Assembly (NCBI GenBank): GCA_016875255.1
Contig: VGRU01000061.1
Coordinates: 1-15,450 of the forward strand
Length of the DNA stretch: 15,450 nucleotides
Source of the DNA: Deltaproteobacteria bacterium
GTDB lineage: Bacteria; Desulfobacterota; BSN033; UBA1163
Direction of reading: 5' to 3'
Shown here: positions 1 to 6,861 of the stretch, piece by piece
Layout: the number at the start of each line of letters is the position of its first letter
How positions within the stretch are numbered: the stretch's first letter is position 1
The notes under the pieces: generated by a model
Database searches by the model: none
Seen by the model: only the letters and a program-made list of their open reading frames with translations
What the model was told of the DNA's origin: nothing
Program-made: the position numbers and the translations under genes

Positions 1-2
1 AG

Positions 3-644
3 CGACCCGGAGAAAAAACATACAACCAGGGGAGTCACCAGAACCCACCGGACCTCTCGGCCAATACCTGGAAAGTCGTTCGGTTCAGCGAGACAACCGG
101 CGAAAAGGTGAACTGGTACTTCTTCCCGGATCAGTGCCGCCACTGTGTCTCTCCACCCTGTGAGGTAGTGGCAAACGAAAAGGCGAAAGGGGCGGTCATT
201 CATGATGAAAAAACCGGCGCCATCATTTTCAGCCCGAAGGTGAAGATCAAGGCAGAGGATTTCAAAGAGGTTAAGGAGTCCTGCCCCTATAATATCCCAA
301 GGATTTCAGGGGCAGGCGTGATGGCTAAATGCACCATGTGCTTTGACCGGATTAAGGAAGGCTTGTTACCGGCTTGTGTCAAAGCTTGCCCGACCGGAAC
401 CATGCATTTCGGCGACCGCAAAGCCATGCTCGACATGGCAAACAAGAGACTGGCAGAAGTAAAAGGCGTCTATAAAAATGCCACTCTCACAGACCCCAAT
501 GATGTAAGGGTCATCTTTCTCCTTATCGACGACCCGAAGAAGTATCACAAAACGGCCGTCGCAGAAAATGCGATCGGAATCACCCGAAAGGTTGCTCTCA
601 GACGGATCTTTAAGCCTCTTAAAGATTTTCAATGGATCGGATAA
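3..644 (+). CDS. Formate dehydrogenase iron-sulfur (beta) subunit, 5'-truncated by window edge
   Basis: The reading frame is open from base 3 to the TAA at 642-644, giving 213 residues; the start codon lies upstream of the window. The cysteine pattern is that of a multi-[4Fe-4S] ferredoxin-like electron-transfer subunit. A CRHCVSPPC cluster lies at fragment residues 45-53, then Cys94 before PYNIPR, KCTMC at 109-113 and CVKACP at 125-130. The CPYNIPR and CPTGTM segments are typical of formate dehydrogenase beta subunits (FdnH/FdhB), which pass electrons from the molybdenum or tungsten catalytic subunit. No C-terminal membrane anchor is seen, which fits a soluble periplasmic two-subunit enzyme better than FdnH. 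fdhE downstream supports the assignment. A related molybdopterin oxidoreductase beta subunit is the main alternative. An ATG/GTG inside the frame (such as GTG 108) is not the real start, because family sequence extends upstream of it. Confidence 0.85.
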   Translation, partial: RPGEKTYNQGSHQNPPDLSANTWKVVRFSETTGEKVNWYFFPDQCRHCVSPPCEVVANEKAKGAVIHDEKTGAIIFSPKVKIKAEDFKEVKESCPYNIPRISGAGVMAKCTMCFDRIKEGLLPACVKACPTGTMHFGDRKAMLDMANKRLAEVKGVYKNATLTDPNDVRVIFLLIDDPKKYHKTAVAENAIGITRKVALRRIFKPLKDFQWIG

Positions 645-665
645 CATCCTACTCCCTCCCTTCAG

Positions 666-722
666 CCCTCTCCTCTCAGGGGAGAGGGAAAGCCTGCCCG
701 CCGAACAAGTTCTTTGGCAGGC
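666..722. repeat. Double-hairpin dispersed-repeat-like sequence
   Basis: Two adjacent inverted repeats lie between the formate dehydrogenase gene and its terminator. CCCTCTCC (666-673) pairs with GGAGAGGG (681-688), and GCCTGCC (692-698) pairs with GGCAGGC (716-722). A tract ending GGGTGAGGGGG follows. G/C-rich paired repeats of this kind are commonly dispersed in intergenic DNA of many bacteria. No coding potential is seen, and copy number cannot be judged from one window. Confidence 0.5.
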
Positions 723-764
723 GGGGGTGAGGGGGAAAGGCAAGTAAAACCCTTTAGGGGGTAA

Positions 765-810
765 GGGCTTGTTTCGAACTTCCTGACTGAAACAAGCCCG
801 TCTTTTTTTT
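765..810 (+). terminator. Rho-independent terminator downstream of formate dehydrogenase
   Basis: A perfect 11-bp stem, GGGCTTGTTTC (765-775) with GAAACAAGCCC (789-799), encloses a 13-nt loop and is followed by G and TCTTTTTTTT (801-810). This is a textbook intrinsic terminator. It implies that fdhE, starting at 905, has its own promoter or depends on read-through. Confidence 0.9.
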
Positions 811-818
811 AAAATACA

Positions 819-897
819 CGAATGAAAAAACCGAATGTCACCGAATAACACGAATTACGATTTGATTCGTTCCATTCGCTATCATTCGTCTTATTCG
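819..897. repeat. CGAAT x4 / ATTCG x4 mirrored repeat block
   Basis: CGAAT occurs at 819, 832, 842 and 851. Its reverse complement ATTCG occurs at 865, 874, 884 and 893. Spacing going outward from the centre is 9 then 10 bp on both sides, so the block folds as one imperfect hairpin in which the CGAAT/ATTCG steps pair and the spacers mostly do not. It ends 8 bp before the fdhE start. It may be a dispersed repeat that expands by unit or a multi-site protein-binding region; nothing here decides. Confidence 0.7.
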
Positions 898-904
898 AGG
901 TTTT

Positions 905-1759
905 ATGGAAAATATAAAAAAACGAATCCAGCAGCTCAAAAAAAAGAGACCCGGCTACAAAGAGATTCTGAGTTTCTACCAGAAGATCAGAGAAGAACAG
1001 GAAAAGATCAAACCCTCCCTGAAGATCAAATCCATCCCTCTTAAAAAAGAGTGGAAAGACCTGTTGGCCAAAGAAGGCTTCTCCTTGCTCGAAAAAAAAG
1101 ACTTCCCTCTTGATATCAACGCCTCTCTTGCCCTATTTCGATCCCTGTGTGAGATCGGGAAAAAAGCAAACCCTCACATGGCCCAACAGGTGGAAAAGAT
1201 CGAGGAGGCCATTACCCATAAAAAGATCGATTTAAACAAGGCGTTCACCGGAGGCTTTGAGGAAGAGAAGATAGAGAAGATTGCCGGCGGGGAGTTCGGA
1301 TTGGATAAAAAAGTGTTGCTCTTCCTCATTCAGGAGAGCATCAGGCCTTCGATTGAAGCGGGGACGAAAAAGCTTCTCAATGAACTCAATGCCGAAGCCT
1401 GGCTCAAGGGCATCTGTCCGGTGTGCGGTTCCCTACCCCATTTGAGCCTCCTTAAGGAAACAGAGGGAAAAAGATTTCTCCTCTGCTCTTTTTGCGGGTA
1501 CCAGTGGAGAATCGACAGGCTTTTCTGTGCCTTCTGCGGCAATAAAGAGCAGAACTCCTCCCATTATTTCTATGCGGAGGGGGAGGAAACCTATCGAATC
1601 GACGCCTGTGACAAATGCCATCAATACATTAAGACGATTGATACAAGAAATATCGAGCTCATCGATCCGGTCCTGGAAGATCTCGCCACCCTCCACCTCG
1701 ACCTTCTGGCCACTCAGAAAGGCTATAAACGCCCCGCCCCCAATCCCTGGACTCCTTGA
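905..1759 (+). CDS. fdhE: Formate dehydrogenase accessory protein FdhE
   Basis: A 284-residue cytoplasmic protein. The C-terminal half carries the four CxxC pairs that define FdhE: CPVC 171-174, CSFC 194-197, CAFC 208-211 and CDKC 235-238. These form rubredoxin-like iron/zinc sites. FdhE is required for maturation of respiratory formate dehydrogenases, interacting with the catalytic subunit. The N-terminal 50 residues are very basic and helical. ATG 905 has a weak GAGG (897-900) at short spacing, and the CGAAT/ATTCG block lies directly upstream. Length is slightly below the roughly 300 residues of the E. coli protein. Its place after a formate dehydrogenase beta gene is the usual context, although the strong terminator at 765-810 separates the two units. 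Confidence 0.92.
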   Translation: MENIKKRIQQLKKKRPGYKEILSFYQKIREEQEKIKPSLKIKSIPLKKEWKDLLAKEGFSLLEKKDFPLDINASLALFRSLCEIGKKANPHMAQQVEKIEEAITHKKIDLNKAFTGGFEEEKIEKIAGGEFGLDKKVLLFLIQESIRPSIEAGTKKLLNELNAEAWLKGICPVCGSLPHLSLLKETEGKRFLLCSFCGYQWRIDRLFCAFCGNKEQNSSHYFYAEGEETYRIDACDKCHQYIKTIDTRNIELIDPVLEDLATLHLDLLATQKGYKRPAPNPWTP

Positions 1760-1778
1760 AAAGTAAGAAATGGGAATT

Positions 1779-1801
1779 ACACCCCTGACAACACCCCTGA
1801 C
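1779..1801. repeat. Short tandem direct repeat ACACCCCTGAC
   Basis: ACACCCCTGAC occurs at 1779-1789 and 1791-1801, a 12-bp period, 75 bp before the lipoprotein start. Its meaning is unknown. It could be a tandem regulator site or a trivial slippage duplication. Confidence 0.4.
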
Positions 1802-1876
1802 TTCCATTGACTTCCCTGCTCCTGTTTAGTAAATTTGAATCGATATTCATTCATCTTTGATTGGTAGGAGGCAGAC

Positions 1877-2329
1877 ATGATTTCAAGAAAATGCTTTTCC
1901 CCTGTCTTCAGGATCGTTTTTCTTTTATCCATCCTTCTAATCCTCTCCGCGTGTGAGACTTCGCCGGAGATCGGTCCGGAGCCTCTGGCGGGATTTTTTG
2001 AAAGGGTGACCGCCCTGGTCACCACCACCGTCAGGGGCCAACTGAGAGACAACCCTCCGAAACAACAGCTCCTCACAGCGCAACTTCCATCTTTTGAAAA
2101 AATGGCCACCATGAATCAACTGATAGATGAGCTAAAAGGAATCGATCCCCTTAAGAATCTTGGCTACCTCATTGAAATGGATATCATGTTTGAACTTCAG
2201 AAACCGGAACATCATTATGAAAGGAGTAATTTCAACTCCACTGAAGTCCAGCGTCAACTGGTTTCTGCCATCCTCGCCGGCATGAAAAAGGCCATAGGTC
2301 AACTGAAGGGAGGGAAAGATGGCACATAA
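1877..2329 (+). CDS. Small predicted lipoprotein of unknown function
   Basis: A 150-residue protein with a basic N terminus, a hydrophobic stretch (residues 13-23) and a lipobox LSAC ending at Cys26, so it is probably a signal-peptidase-II-processed lipoprotein. The mature part is mostly helical with no motif I recognise. ATG 1877 is preceded by a strong AGGAGG (1866-1871, spacing 5). The gene overlaps the downstream phospholipase gene by 11 bp (ATG 2319, TAA 2327-2329), indicating translational coupling and suggesting that the two products act together at the membrane. That functional link is inferred from the overlap only. Confidence 0.75.
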   Translation: MISRKCFSPVFRIVFLLSILLILSACETSPEIGPEPLAGFFERVTALVTTTVRGQLRDNPPKQQLLTAQLPSFEKMATMNQLIDELKGIDPLKNLGYLIEMDIMFELQKPEHHYERSNFNSTEVQRQLVSAILAGMKKAIGQLKGGKDGT

Positions 2330-3314
2330 AAAGGCCCTGGTCTTAAGCGGTGGAGGGGCCAAGGGTGCCTTCACTGCAGGAGTGGTTAAATACCTGATGG
2401 TTGAGCTGGGTTTCAATTTTGACCTCGTTGTGGGCACGAGCACGGGCGCTCTGATCGCTCCCCTTGTGGCGAGTCAGGACATTGCCAACCTCATCCACTT
2501 CTATGAGAATGTGGAGCGGCAGGATATCCTCACAGACCGGCCCGATCTTCTCGCCTTTCTCTTCTCAGATGCCCTCAACGACACCAAACCCCTCGAGAGA
2601 CTCATCCATAAATTCTTCGGTGATAAGAGACGTTATGAGAGGCTCCTCCACTCTTCCACGGAGATATTCGTCACTGTGGTCAATATGCAAACCGGTGAGA
2701 TTGAATACGGGAATCAACACCGGGATTCGAGGCCCACACTCCTTAAGAAGATCCTCGCCTCAGCCTGCGTTCCTGTCATGATGCCTCCTGTTAAAATCGG
2801 AAAATGGCAGTATGTGGATGGAGGGGTTAAAGAGATTGCTCCTTTCAGCAAGGCGATCGATGAAGGGGCAACGCATATTATCTCCGTCATCCTCTCTCCT
2901 GATGCAGGCCACCGAGAGCCGGTCAGAAAACAATTCACCAGTTCCATGGATATATTGAAACGGACGCTCGCACTCCTGACCGATGAGATAGTGGACAACG
3001 ATCTGAAGATCGCAACGGTTTATAGCGAAGCCATTCGCTATCTTGATCAAATTAAAATCAACGCCAAAGAAAAACTTGGCTTGACCAATCTTCAGATACG
3101 AAAACTCTTGGCTGGCCTTGAAAACCCTTTCCAGGGAAAAAGAATCGTAGGAATCACAACCATCAGACCCGACGAAGAGTTGATGGACTCATCTCTCAAT
3201 TTCGATCCGGATAAAATGCGGGAGATGGTTGACAAAGGATACAAAAAAGCAAAAGAAATTGTCACCCAGGAAACCGCTCAAGGCAGTGGATTCTTCGACC
3301 CCATCAATAGTTAA
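2319..3314 (+). CDS. Patatin-like phospholipase
   Basis: A 331-residue protein with all patatin signatures. GGGAKG at residues 11-16 is the oxyanion hole, GTSTG at 39-43 carries nucleophile Ser41, and DGG at 167-169 carries catalytic Asp167, completing the Ser-Asp dyad. No signal peptide is seen. The family hydrolyses acyl esters of phospholipids. The C-terminal 150 residues are helical and poorly defined. ATG 2319 lies inside the upstream lipoprotein gene and has a good GGGAGGG ribosome site just before it. An intact catalytic dyad argues for an active enzyme. Its partner may be the lipoprotein, and the substrate is unknown. Confidence 0.9.
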   Translation: MAHKKALVLSGGGAKGAFTAGVVKYLMVELGFNFDLVVGTSTGALIAPLVASQDIANLIHFYENVERQDILTDRPDLLAFLFSDALNDTKPLERLIHKFFGDKRRYERLLHSSTEIFVTVVNMQTGEIEYGNQHRDSRPTLLKKILASACVPVMMPPVKIGKWQYVDGGVKEIAPFSKAIDEGATHIISVILSPDAGHREPVRKQFTSSMDILKRTLALLTDEIVDNDLKIATVYSEAIRYLDQIKINAKEKLGLTNLQIRKLLAGLENPFQGKRIVGITTIRPDEELMDSSLNFDPDKMREMVDKGYKKAKEIVTQETAQGSGFFDPINS

Positions 3315-3396
3315 AGCATTTTCTCTAAATGAATGGATGAAACCCCCGTCCTACTGAACCGGGCATCCTGTGAGGGCGGATAAAATCGTATAGAAT

Positions 3397-3420
3397 CGAC
3401 TTTACTCATGAGTAAAATCG
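3397..3420. promoter_or_regulatory. Palindromic operator candidate upstream of ATPase gene
   Basis: TTTACTCATGAGTAAA (3401-3416) is a perfect 16-bp palindrome. Flanking CGA/TCG extend it to 24 bp with one mismatched pair. A third half-site TTTACTCA recurs at 3433-3440, exactly 32 bp after the first, about three helical turns. The arrangement suggests a dimeric regulator controlling the gene starting at 3540. Autoregulation by the ATPase, whose C-terminal part contains a helix-turn-helix-like segment, is possible but unproven. Confidence 0.55.
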
Positions 3421-3500
3421 TGTTATAGCTATTTTACTCAGGCAGAAAAGGTTACATTTATAGCGGGGAGCAATAGAAATATTCAGCCTCTTACAGAAGA

Positions 3501-3522
3501 AGGAGGGATAATATCCCTTCCT
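3501..3522 (+). promoter_or_regulatory. Hairpin covering a strong Shine-Dalgarno-like tract
   Basis: AGGAGGGA (3501-3508) can pair with the following TCCCTTCCT with one bulge. It is too far (about 30 nt) from ATG 3540 to be its ribosome site and would be hidden in the stem. It may serve an unannotated leader or simply be a hairpin in the untranslated region. Confidence 0.3.
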
Positions 3523-3539
3523 ATCTAATGGAGTTAACC

Positions 3540-4679
3540 ATGATGAGAATACACGAACGATATTTGAAAAACCCTGTCATGAATGATCTTAAAAGCAGAA
3601 TGGTGTTCATTGGTGGCCCCCGCCAGGTGGGAAAGACCATTTTTGCCTTAACTTTTTTATCTGAGGTCACCGAAAAACATCCGGCCTACCTTAATTGGGA
3701 TAATGTGACCACACGGTCTTCATTGTTCAGGGGGGAATTACCGTCCAAAGAGAAATGCATTGTGTTTGATGAAATCCATAAGTTCGGAAAATGGCGGAAT
3801 CTTGTAAAAGGATTCTATGACACAAACAAATCAGAAAGGTCATTCATCATCACAGGATCCGCAAGACTGGATTATTACAGTAGAGGAGGGGATTCTTTAC
3901 AGGGAAGATATCACTATTATCGGCTTCATCCCTTTTCCTTGATAGAATTGAACAAAGAGCCCTCGAAGGAAGATTTCAGGAGATTGCTTAAATTCGGAGG
4001 GTTTCCCGAACCCTTTTTAAAGGGGGAGGAAAAATTCTGGAGGCGATGGCAGAATGAAAGGACTCGTCGGGTGGTTTCTGAAGATATCAGAGACCTTGAA
4101 AATGTTAAAGATATTAGTCTGCTGGAACTTCTTGCCTTGGAACTTCCAAATCGGGTCGGAGCGGTTCTATCCGTGAAAAATCTTAAAGAACTTTTTCAGG
4201 TATCGCATGAAACTGTTGAACGCTGGCTGAAAATTTTTGAAAGGATGTACTATTGCTTTCGGATACCCCCTTATGGCTCGCCAAAGGTGCGAGCCGTAAA
4301 GAAGGAGCAGAAACTCTATCTGTGGGACTGGTCATTAGTCCCTGAGTCAGGCCCGAGATTTGAGAATTTTATTGCTTCTCAACTCTTGAAATATTGCCAT
4401 TTCATAGAGGACACTGAAGGATATAGGATGGATCTTCGGTTTCTCCGGGACATTGAAAAACGTGAGGTGGACTTTGTTGTCCTGGAAGATGGAAAACCCT
4501 TATTTGCTGTTGAATGCAAAACCGGAGAAAAAGCAATCAATCCATCCCTCTTTTATTTTATGGATAGGACAAAAATACCAAAATTCTATCAGGTTCATGA
4601 GGGAAATAGAGATTTTGAAAAAAATGGGGTCAGAGTTCTTCCTGTTCGAACATTCTGCAAGGAACTCCAACTGCCCTAA
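3540..4679 (+). CDS. AAA_14 ATPase with DUF4143 C-terminal domain
   Basis: A 379-residue protein. The Walker A motif GGPRQVGKT is at residues 25-33, Walker B CIVFDEIHK at 73-81 (Asp77, Glu78), and the sensor-1-like FIITGSAR at 102-109. The C-terminal DUF4143 region contains EVDFVV followed by AVECKTGE, matching the ExD...ExK layout of a PD-(D/E)XK nuclease-like fold. Family members are widespread in mobile and accessory DNA, and their role is not settled. I chose ATG 3540 because GGAG at 3530-3533 gives proper spacing; the in-frame ATG 3528 has no ribosome site, and ATG 3543 is an alternative. The gene is monocistronic and opens the accessory region, with a palindromic operator candidate at 3397-3420. 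Confidence 0.88.
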   Translation: MMRIHERYLKNPVMNDLKSRMVFIGGPRQVGKTIFALTFLSEVTEKHPAYLNWDNVTTRSSLFRGELPSKEKCIVFDEIHKFGKWRNLVKGFYDTNKSERSFIITGSARLDYYSRGGDSLQGRYHYYRLHPFSLIELNKEPSKEDFRRLLKFGGFPEPFLKGEEKFWRRWQNERTRRVVSEDIRDLENVKDISLLELLALELPNRVGAVLSVKNLKELFQVSHETVERWLKIFERMYYCFRIPPYGSPKVRAVKKEQKLYLWDWSLVPESGPRFENFIASQLLKYCHFIEDTEGYRMDLRFLRDIEKREVDFVVLEDGKPLFAVECKTGEKAINPSLFYFMDRTKIPKFYQVHEGNRDFEKNGVRVLPVRTFCKELQLP

Positions 4680-4978
4680 TTACTCAAGGCAGCAGATTCT
4701 TCCAAAACTCTTGACCGGCTTGTCTTTTTTTGATAATGTTTTCCCATCTCAATAAGACCGAGGCTGGAGGCCTCATGGGGCCTCCGCCTTATCATTAGTA
4801 AAAGAAAGATTTTCTGGTAAATGTTGACAAGCGACCGGGAGGCACCCTGCTCTCCTCCACGCACCCTCTGTAAGCCTCCCCAAAACCATTGTGAATTTGG
4901 AATTGTGGGTATCCATGATTTTCACCCTAAATACCATTTTAATTTTAATAGGTTAGGCAACAATCAAACACTTAATGA
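4680..4978. other. Noncoding spacer at start of cassette-like region
   Basis: No credible gene is seen. Contents are a hairpin at 4761-4789 and the heptamer GTTAGGC at 4952-4958, identical to the integron attC R' core. It is preceded by CCTAAATACC (4926-4935), which could pair with it with a 3-nt bulge. An upstream full attC partner was not found, so this point may be the left edge of the cassette-like array or a coincidence. Confidence 0.4.
4761..4789 (+). terminator. GC-rich hairpin after ATPase gene, possible terminator
   Basis: AGGC-T-GGAGGCC (4761-4772) pairs with GGCCTCC-GCCT (4779-4789). The 11-bp stem has one bulged T and a 6-nt loop. It lies 82 bp after the ATPase stop codon. There is no T-tract after it, so intrinsic termination is uncertain; it could protect the transcript 3' end. 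Confidence 0.4.
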
Positions 4979-5018
4979 TAGACGGAAATAATATATCACA
5001 ATATATTATTTCCGTCTA
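4979..5018. repeat. Perfect 18-bp inverted repeat with 4-nt loop
   Basis: Bases 4979-4996 (TAGACGGAAATAATATAT) are perfectly complementary to 5001-5018, with loop CACA. It sits 31 bp before the start codon of the next gene, after the GTTAGGC at 4952. No T-tract follows. It could be a cassette-borne regulatory hairpin, an operator, or a terminator for upstream transcription. Confidence 0.85.
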
Positions 5019-5049
5019 ATATCTGTTCTGCTAAAGAAGGGAAATCAAT

Positions 5050-5559
5050 ATGCCTCCTATACTCGGCGCCATCAGCATTCAGGACATAGGGATCCTCGTC
5101 GCAATCGTGTGTTCCATCAGCAGTCTTGTTATTTCCTTGAAGAACCGAAAGTACAGTCAGAAGATGGATGCCATTACACGCAAGACCCAAATAAGACTCG
5201 ATCTTTACGAGCTAATCGCAAAACTTAGGACCCGGCTAATTGTGTCCGAGAAAGCCATTCTGGAAGCTCCGGAAGCAAGTGCCGACGCTGGCCTGCCGGA
5301 GTCGGTGGCTTTGATCAAGACCACCATCGGTGCAACCCAGAAGCTACACGGGTGCATGACTTGTGCGTACTTTTCAGATGATCCCGTTTTCCTCGAAATC
5401 AGTAAGGGTACTATTCAAGAATGCCTACGTACTTCATCTGAAATGCTCGAAGAAACCAATCACCTTATTGCGAAACTCAAAGAACTTGAAAGAGAATTAA
5501 TGGATAAATCAGCAGAACCTTTGAATGCACTCGATTCACAAAAGGCTCGCCTTTTGTGA
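5050..5559 (+). CDS. Cassette-like hypothetical membrane-anchored protein
   Basis: A 169-residue protein, not recognised. Residues about 12-30 (IGILVAIVCSISSLVISL) form one transmembrane segment, followed by basic residues and a helical, probably coiled-coil region (about 40-80 and 125-155). This suggests a bitopic protein with its helical part in the cytoplasm. AAGAAGG about 10 nt before ATG 5050 is the ribosome site. The last 11 codons are encoded inside the hairpin of the attC-like structure at 5512-5582, as happens in integron cassettes whose gene ends within its attC. No close functional guess is justified. Confidence 0.65.
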   Translation: MPPILGAISIQDIGILVAIVCSISSLVISLKNRKYSQKMDAITRKTQIRLDLYELIAKLRTRLIVSEKAILEAPEASADAGLPESVALIKTTIGATQKLHGCMTCAYFSDDPVFLEISKGTIQECLRTSSEMLEETNHLIAKLKELERELMDKSAEPLNALDSQKARLL

Positions 5560-5582
5560 ACGAGTGATCCGTGTCGTTAGGC
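5512..5582 (+). other. attC-like recombination site 1
   Basis: GCAGAAC (5512-5518) and GTTAGGC (5576-5582) match the R'' and R' core boxes (GCnnAAC/GTTnnGC). Between them, 10-nt spacers on each side flank a 16-bp stem (5529-5545 with 5550-5565) interrupted only by one unpaired A (5534), with loop CTCG. A single extrahelical base in one arm and symmetrical unpaired spacers are hallmarks of folded attC sites. The 10-nt spacer is longer than usual. A plain hairpin terminator is the alternative, but no T-tract follows. Confidence 0.45.
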
Positions 5583-5604
5583 TTGCGAAAAACGGAGGAA
5601 CAAT

Positions 5605-5817
5605 ATGGCTTATTATGTTTACGAAAACTGGACGGCTGAGCACAAAGCTGTGATTCATCGCGGACCCTGTGGGAACTGCAACGAAGGGAGAGGCTGCCAT
5701 GAGAACCCATTGGGAAGAAGGAATGGGGTATGGCATGGCTCCTTCAATTCGTTGGAAGAAGCTGGGCGGGCTGCGACCGCTACTGGGCGACCAGTGCGCC
5801 GGCATAGGTGCGTATGA
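5605..5817 (+). CDS. Cassette-like small hypothetical protein, Cys-rich N-terminal half
   Basis: A 70-residue protein starting MAYYVYENWTAEHKAVIHRG, with CGNC (22-25) and a further GC at 30-31, then a WHG...LEEA region and a basic C terminus. Small proteins with this architecture occur as orphan genes, some of them in integron cassettes (from memory, not checked). GGAGG (5596-5600) lies 4 nt before ATG 5605. The gene begins 22 bp after the R' box of the preceding attC-like site, the layout expected for the first gene of a cassette. Function unknown; the cysteines could bind a metal. Confidence 0.7.
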   Translation: MAYYVYENWTAEHKAVIHRGPCGNCNEGRGCHENPLGRRNGVWHGSFNSLEEAGRAATATGRPVRRHRCV

Positions 5818-5849
5818 CGGGTGTTTCGACAACCTAAGGTGTGAGGTGG

Positions 5850-6062
5850 ATGATGAAGACTGTATCAAAAAACGGTAAAGGAAAGACTATGTACATTAGG
5901 TTAAGCGTTTTCCCTTGTGGTAGTACCGACCCGAGCAAGAACCTTACCATTTCATGTTCCAACAAGGACACACGATTCAAAACAACGCTTTCTGATAATG
6001 GCCTGAAAAAATTCCGGGAACAAGTGCTGGGATTCTATAAGACACATGTTCTCGAAAGATAA
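5850..6062 (+). CDS. Cassette-like small hypothetical protein
   Basis: About 70 residues, basic, with no recognised domain. The frame is open from GTG 5841. ATG 5850 and ATG 5853 follow closely, and ATG 5889 has a better AAAGGAAAG sequence upstream, so the real protein may start MYIRLSVFPCGSTDPSKN. The stop codon is at 6060-6062, abutting the second attC-like site (6062-6132), as in a cassette. It would share one cassette with the upstream 70-residue gene, which is less common but known. Confidence 0.5.
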   Translation: MMKTVSKNGKGKTMYIRLSVFPCGSTDPSKNLTISCSNKDTRFKTTLSDNGLKKFREQVLGFYKTHVLER

Positions 6063-6132
6063 TAGCGCATAACAATGCTCTTGCAGCGGATCGCGCAAAA
6101 TGCAGCAACTGCTGAAGAGCCCCGTTCGCTAT
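6062..6132 (+). other. attC-like recombination site 2
   Basis: ATAGCG-cat-AAC (6062-6073) pairs with GTT-CGCTAT (6124-6132). Unpaired AAT/CCC spacers follow. Then GCTCTT-G-CAGC (6077-6087) pairs with GCTGAAGAGC (6111-6120), leaving one extrahelical G (6083) and a 23-nt variable loop. This reproduces the attC order R box, unpaired spacer, L box with extrahelical base, terminal structure. The GCATAACAATGC start is close to common attC sequence. It is 71 bp long, the same as the first site. Confidence 0.55.
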
Positions 6133-6137
6133 AAACT

Positions 6138-6860
6138 ATGATCTGTAAATTATGCGGAGAAAATAAAAAGCTGATTAAGTCCCACATTATCCCTGAGGGG
6201 TTTTTCCGACCCTTAAGGTCGGGTAACATGGTCCCCGAAATCCATTCAAACATCAAAGGTGTGTTCCCAAAGCGATCTCCAACTGGAATTTATGATAAGA
6301 CTATTTTATGCGAAAAGTGTGATAAATATCTTGGCGTATGGGATGGCTATGCCCAAAAACTATTAATTCAGGATTTTTCTGAAGAACTGGCAATGCAGAG
6401 CGGGAACACTAAGGCAGCATATAAGATCGATAAATACGACTACAAACAATTAAAGCTATTCTTTCTATCTGTCCTATGGCGTGCTTCAATCTCATCGCAA
6501 ACATTTTATACTAAAATAGAAATCGGGCCACATGAAAACATTATTAAAGAAATGATCAACCATGAAGATCCGGGTGAACCGTTCGATTACGCCGTTTCAT
6601 TGGCAAGATTTAGTGACCCGCGTGTCACTGCTATGTTGGATCCTCATAAAACAAGGCTTGATGGTATAAATTATTGTCAATTTTATATCACAGGTTTCGT
6701 TCTGTATATTAAAGTTGATAAGCGAGAACCGCCGGGTTTCCTGAAGGAATTGTGTTTAAAAAAAGAGCCACCTTTTTGGATAATATTAAGAGATTTGAAT
6801 AAGAGTAAAGATGGCAAAATCATGAAAGACATTGCATCAAAAGCTATTAGGCATCAGTAG
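6138..6860 (+). CDS. Putative HNH-like zinc protein, cassette-borne
   Basis: A 240-residue protein. The N-terminal CxxC (CKLC, residues 3-6), SHIIPEGFF and a second CxxC (CEKC, about 58-61) resemble a treble-clef HNH-type zinc site with His at the SHIIP position. The rest is not recognised. HNH-like proteins are usually nucleases, but a second catalytic His/Asn is not obvious here. There is no clear ribosome site: the ATG lies 6 bp after the second attC-like site, and weak leaders are usual for cassettes. Base composition is AT-richer than the flanking core genes. The stop codon directly touches the group II intron remnant. Confidence 0.6.
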   Translation: MICKLCGENKKLIKSHIIPEGFFRPLRSGNMVPEIHSNIKGVFPKRSPTGIYDKTILCEKCDKYLGVWDGYAQKLLIQDFSEELAMQSGNTKAAYKIDKYDYKQLKLFFLSVLWRASISSQTFYTKIEIGPHENIIKEMINHEDPGEPFDYAVSLARFSDPRVTAMLDPHKTRLDGINYCQFYITGFVLYIKVDKREPPGFLKELCLKKEPPFWIILRDLNKSKDGKIMKDIASKAIRHQ

Positions 6861-6861
6861 C

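Noticed and set aside
366..851. Minus-strand 161-residue frame
   Set aside because: It overlaps the formate dehydrogenase gene, a terminator and repeats; its protein is low-complexity and unrecognised.
819..897. CRISPR-like array from the ATTCG repeats
   Set aside because: Repeat units are 5 bp with 4-8 bp spacers and invert orientation midway, unlike CRISPR repeats.
4453..4755. 100-residue + frame overlapping the end of the ATPase gene
   Set aside because: It is an out-of-frame shadow of the DUF4143 domain, which is intact to 4679.
4824..4852. TTGACA at 4824 as a promoter for the cassette-like region
   Set aside because: No acceptable -10 hexamer lies at 16-18 bp downstream.
5669..5878. 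69-residue + frame overlapping the 5605-5817 gene
   Set aside because: The 5605 frame has the GGAGG ribosome site and family-like sequence; this one has neither.
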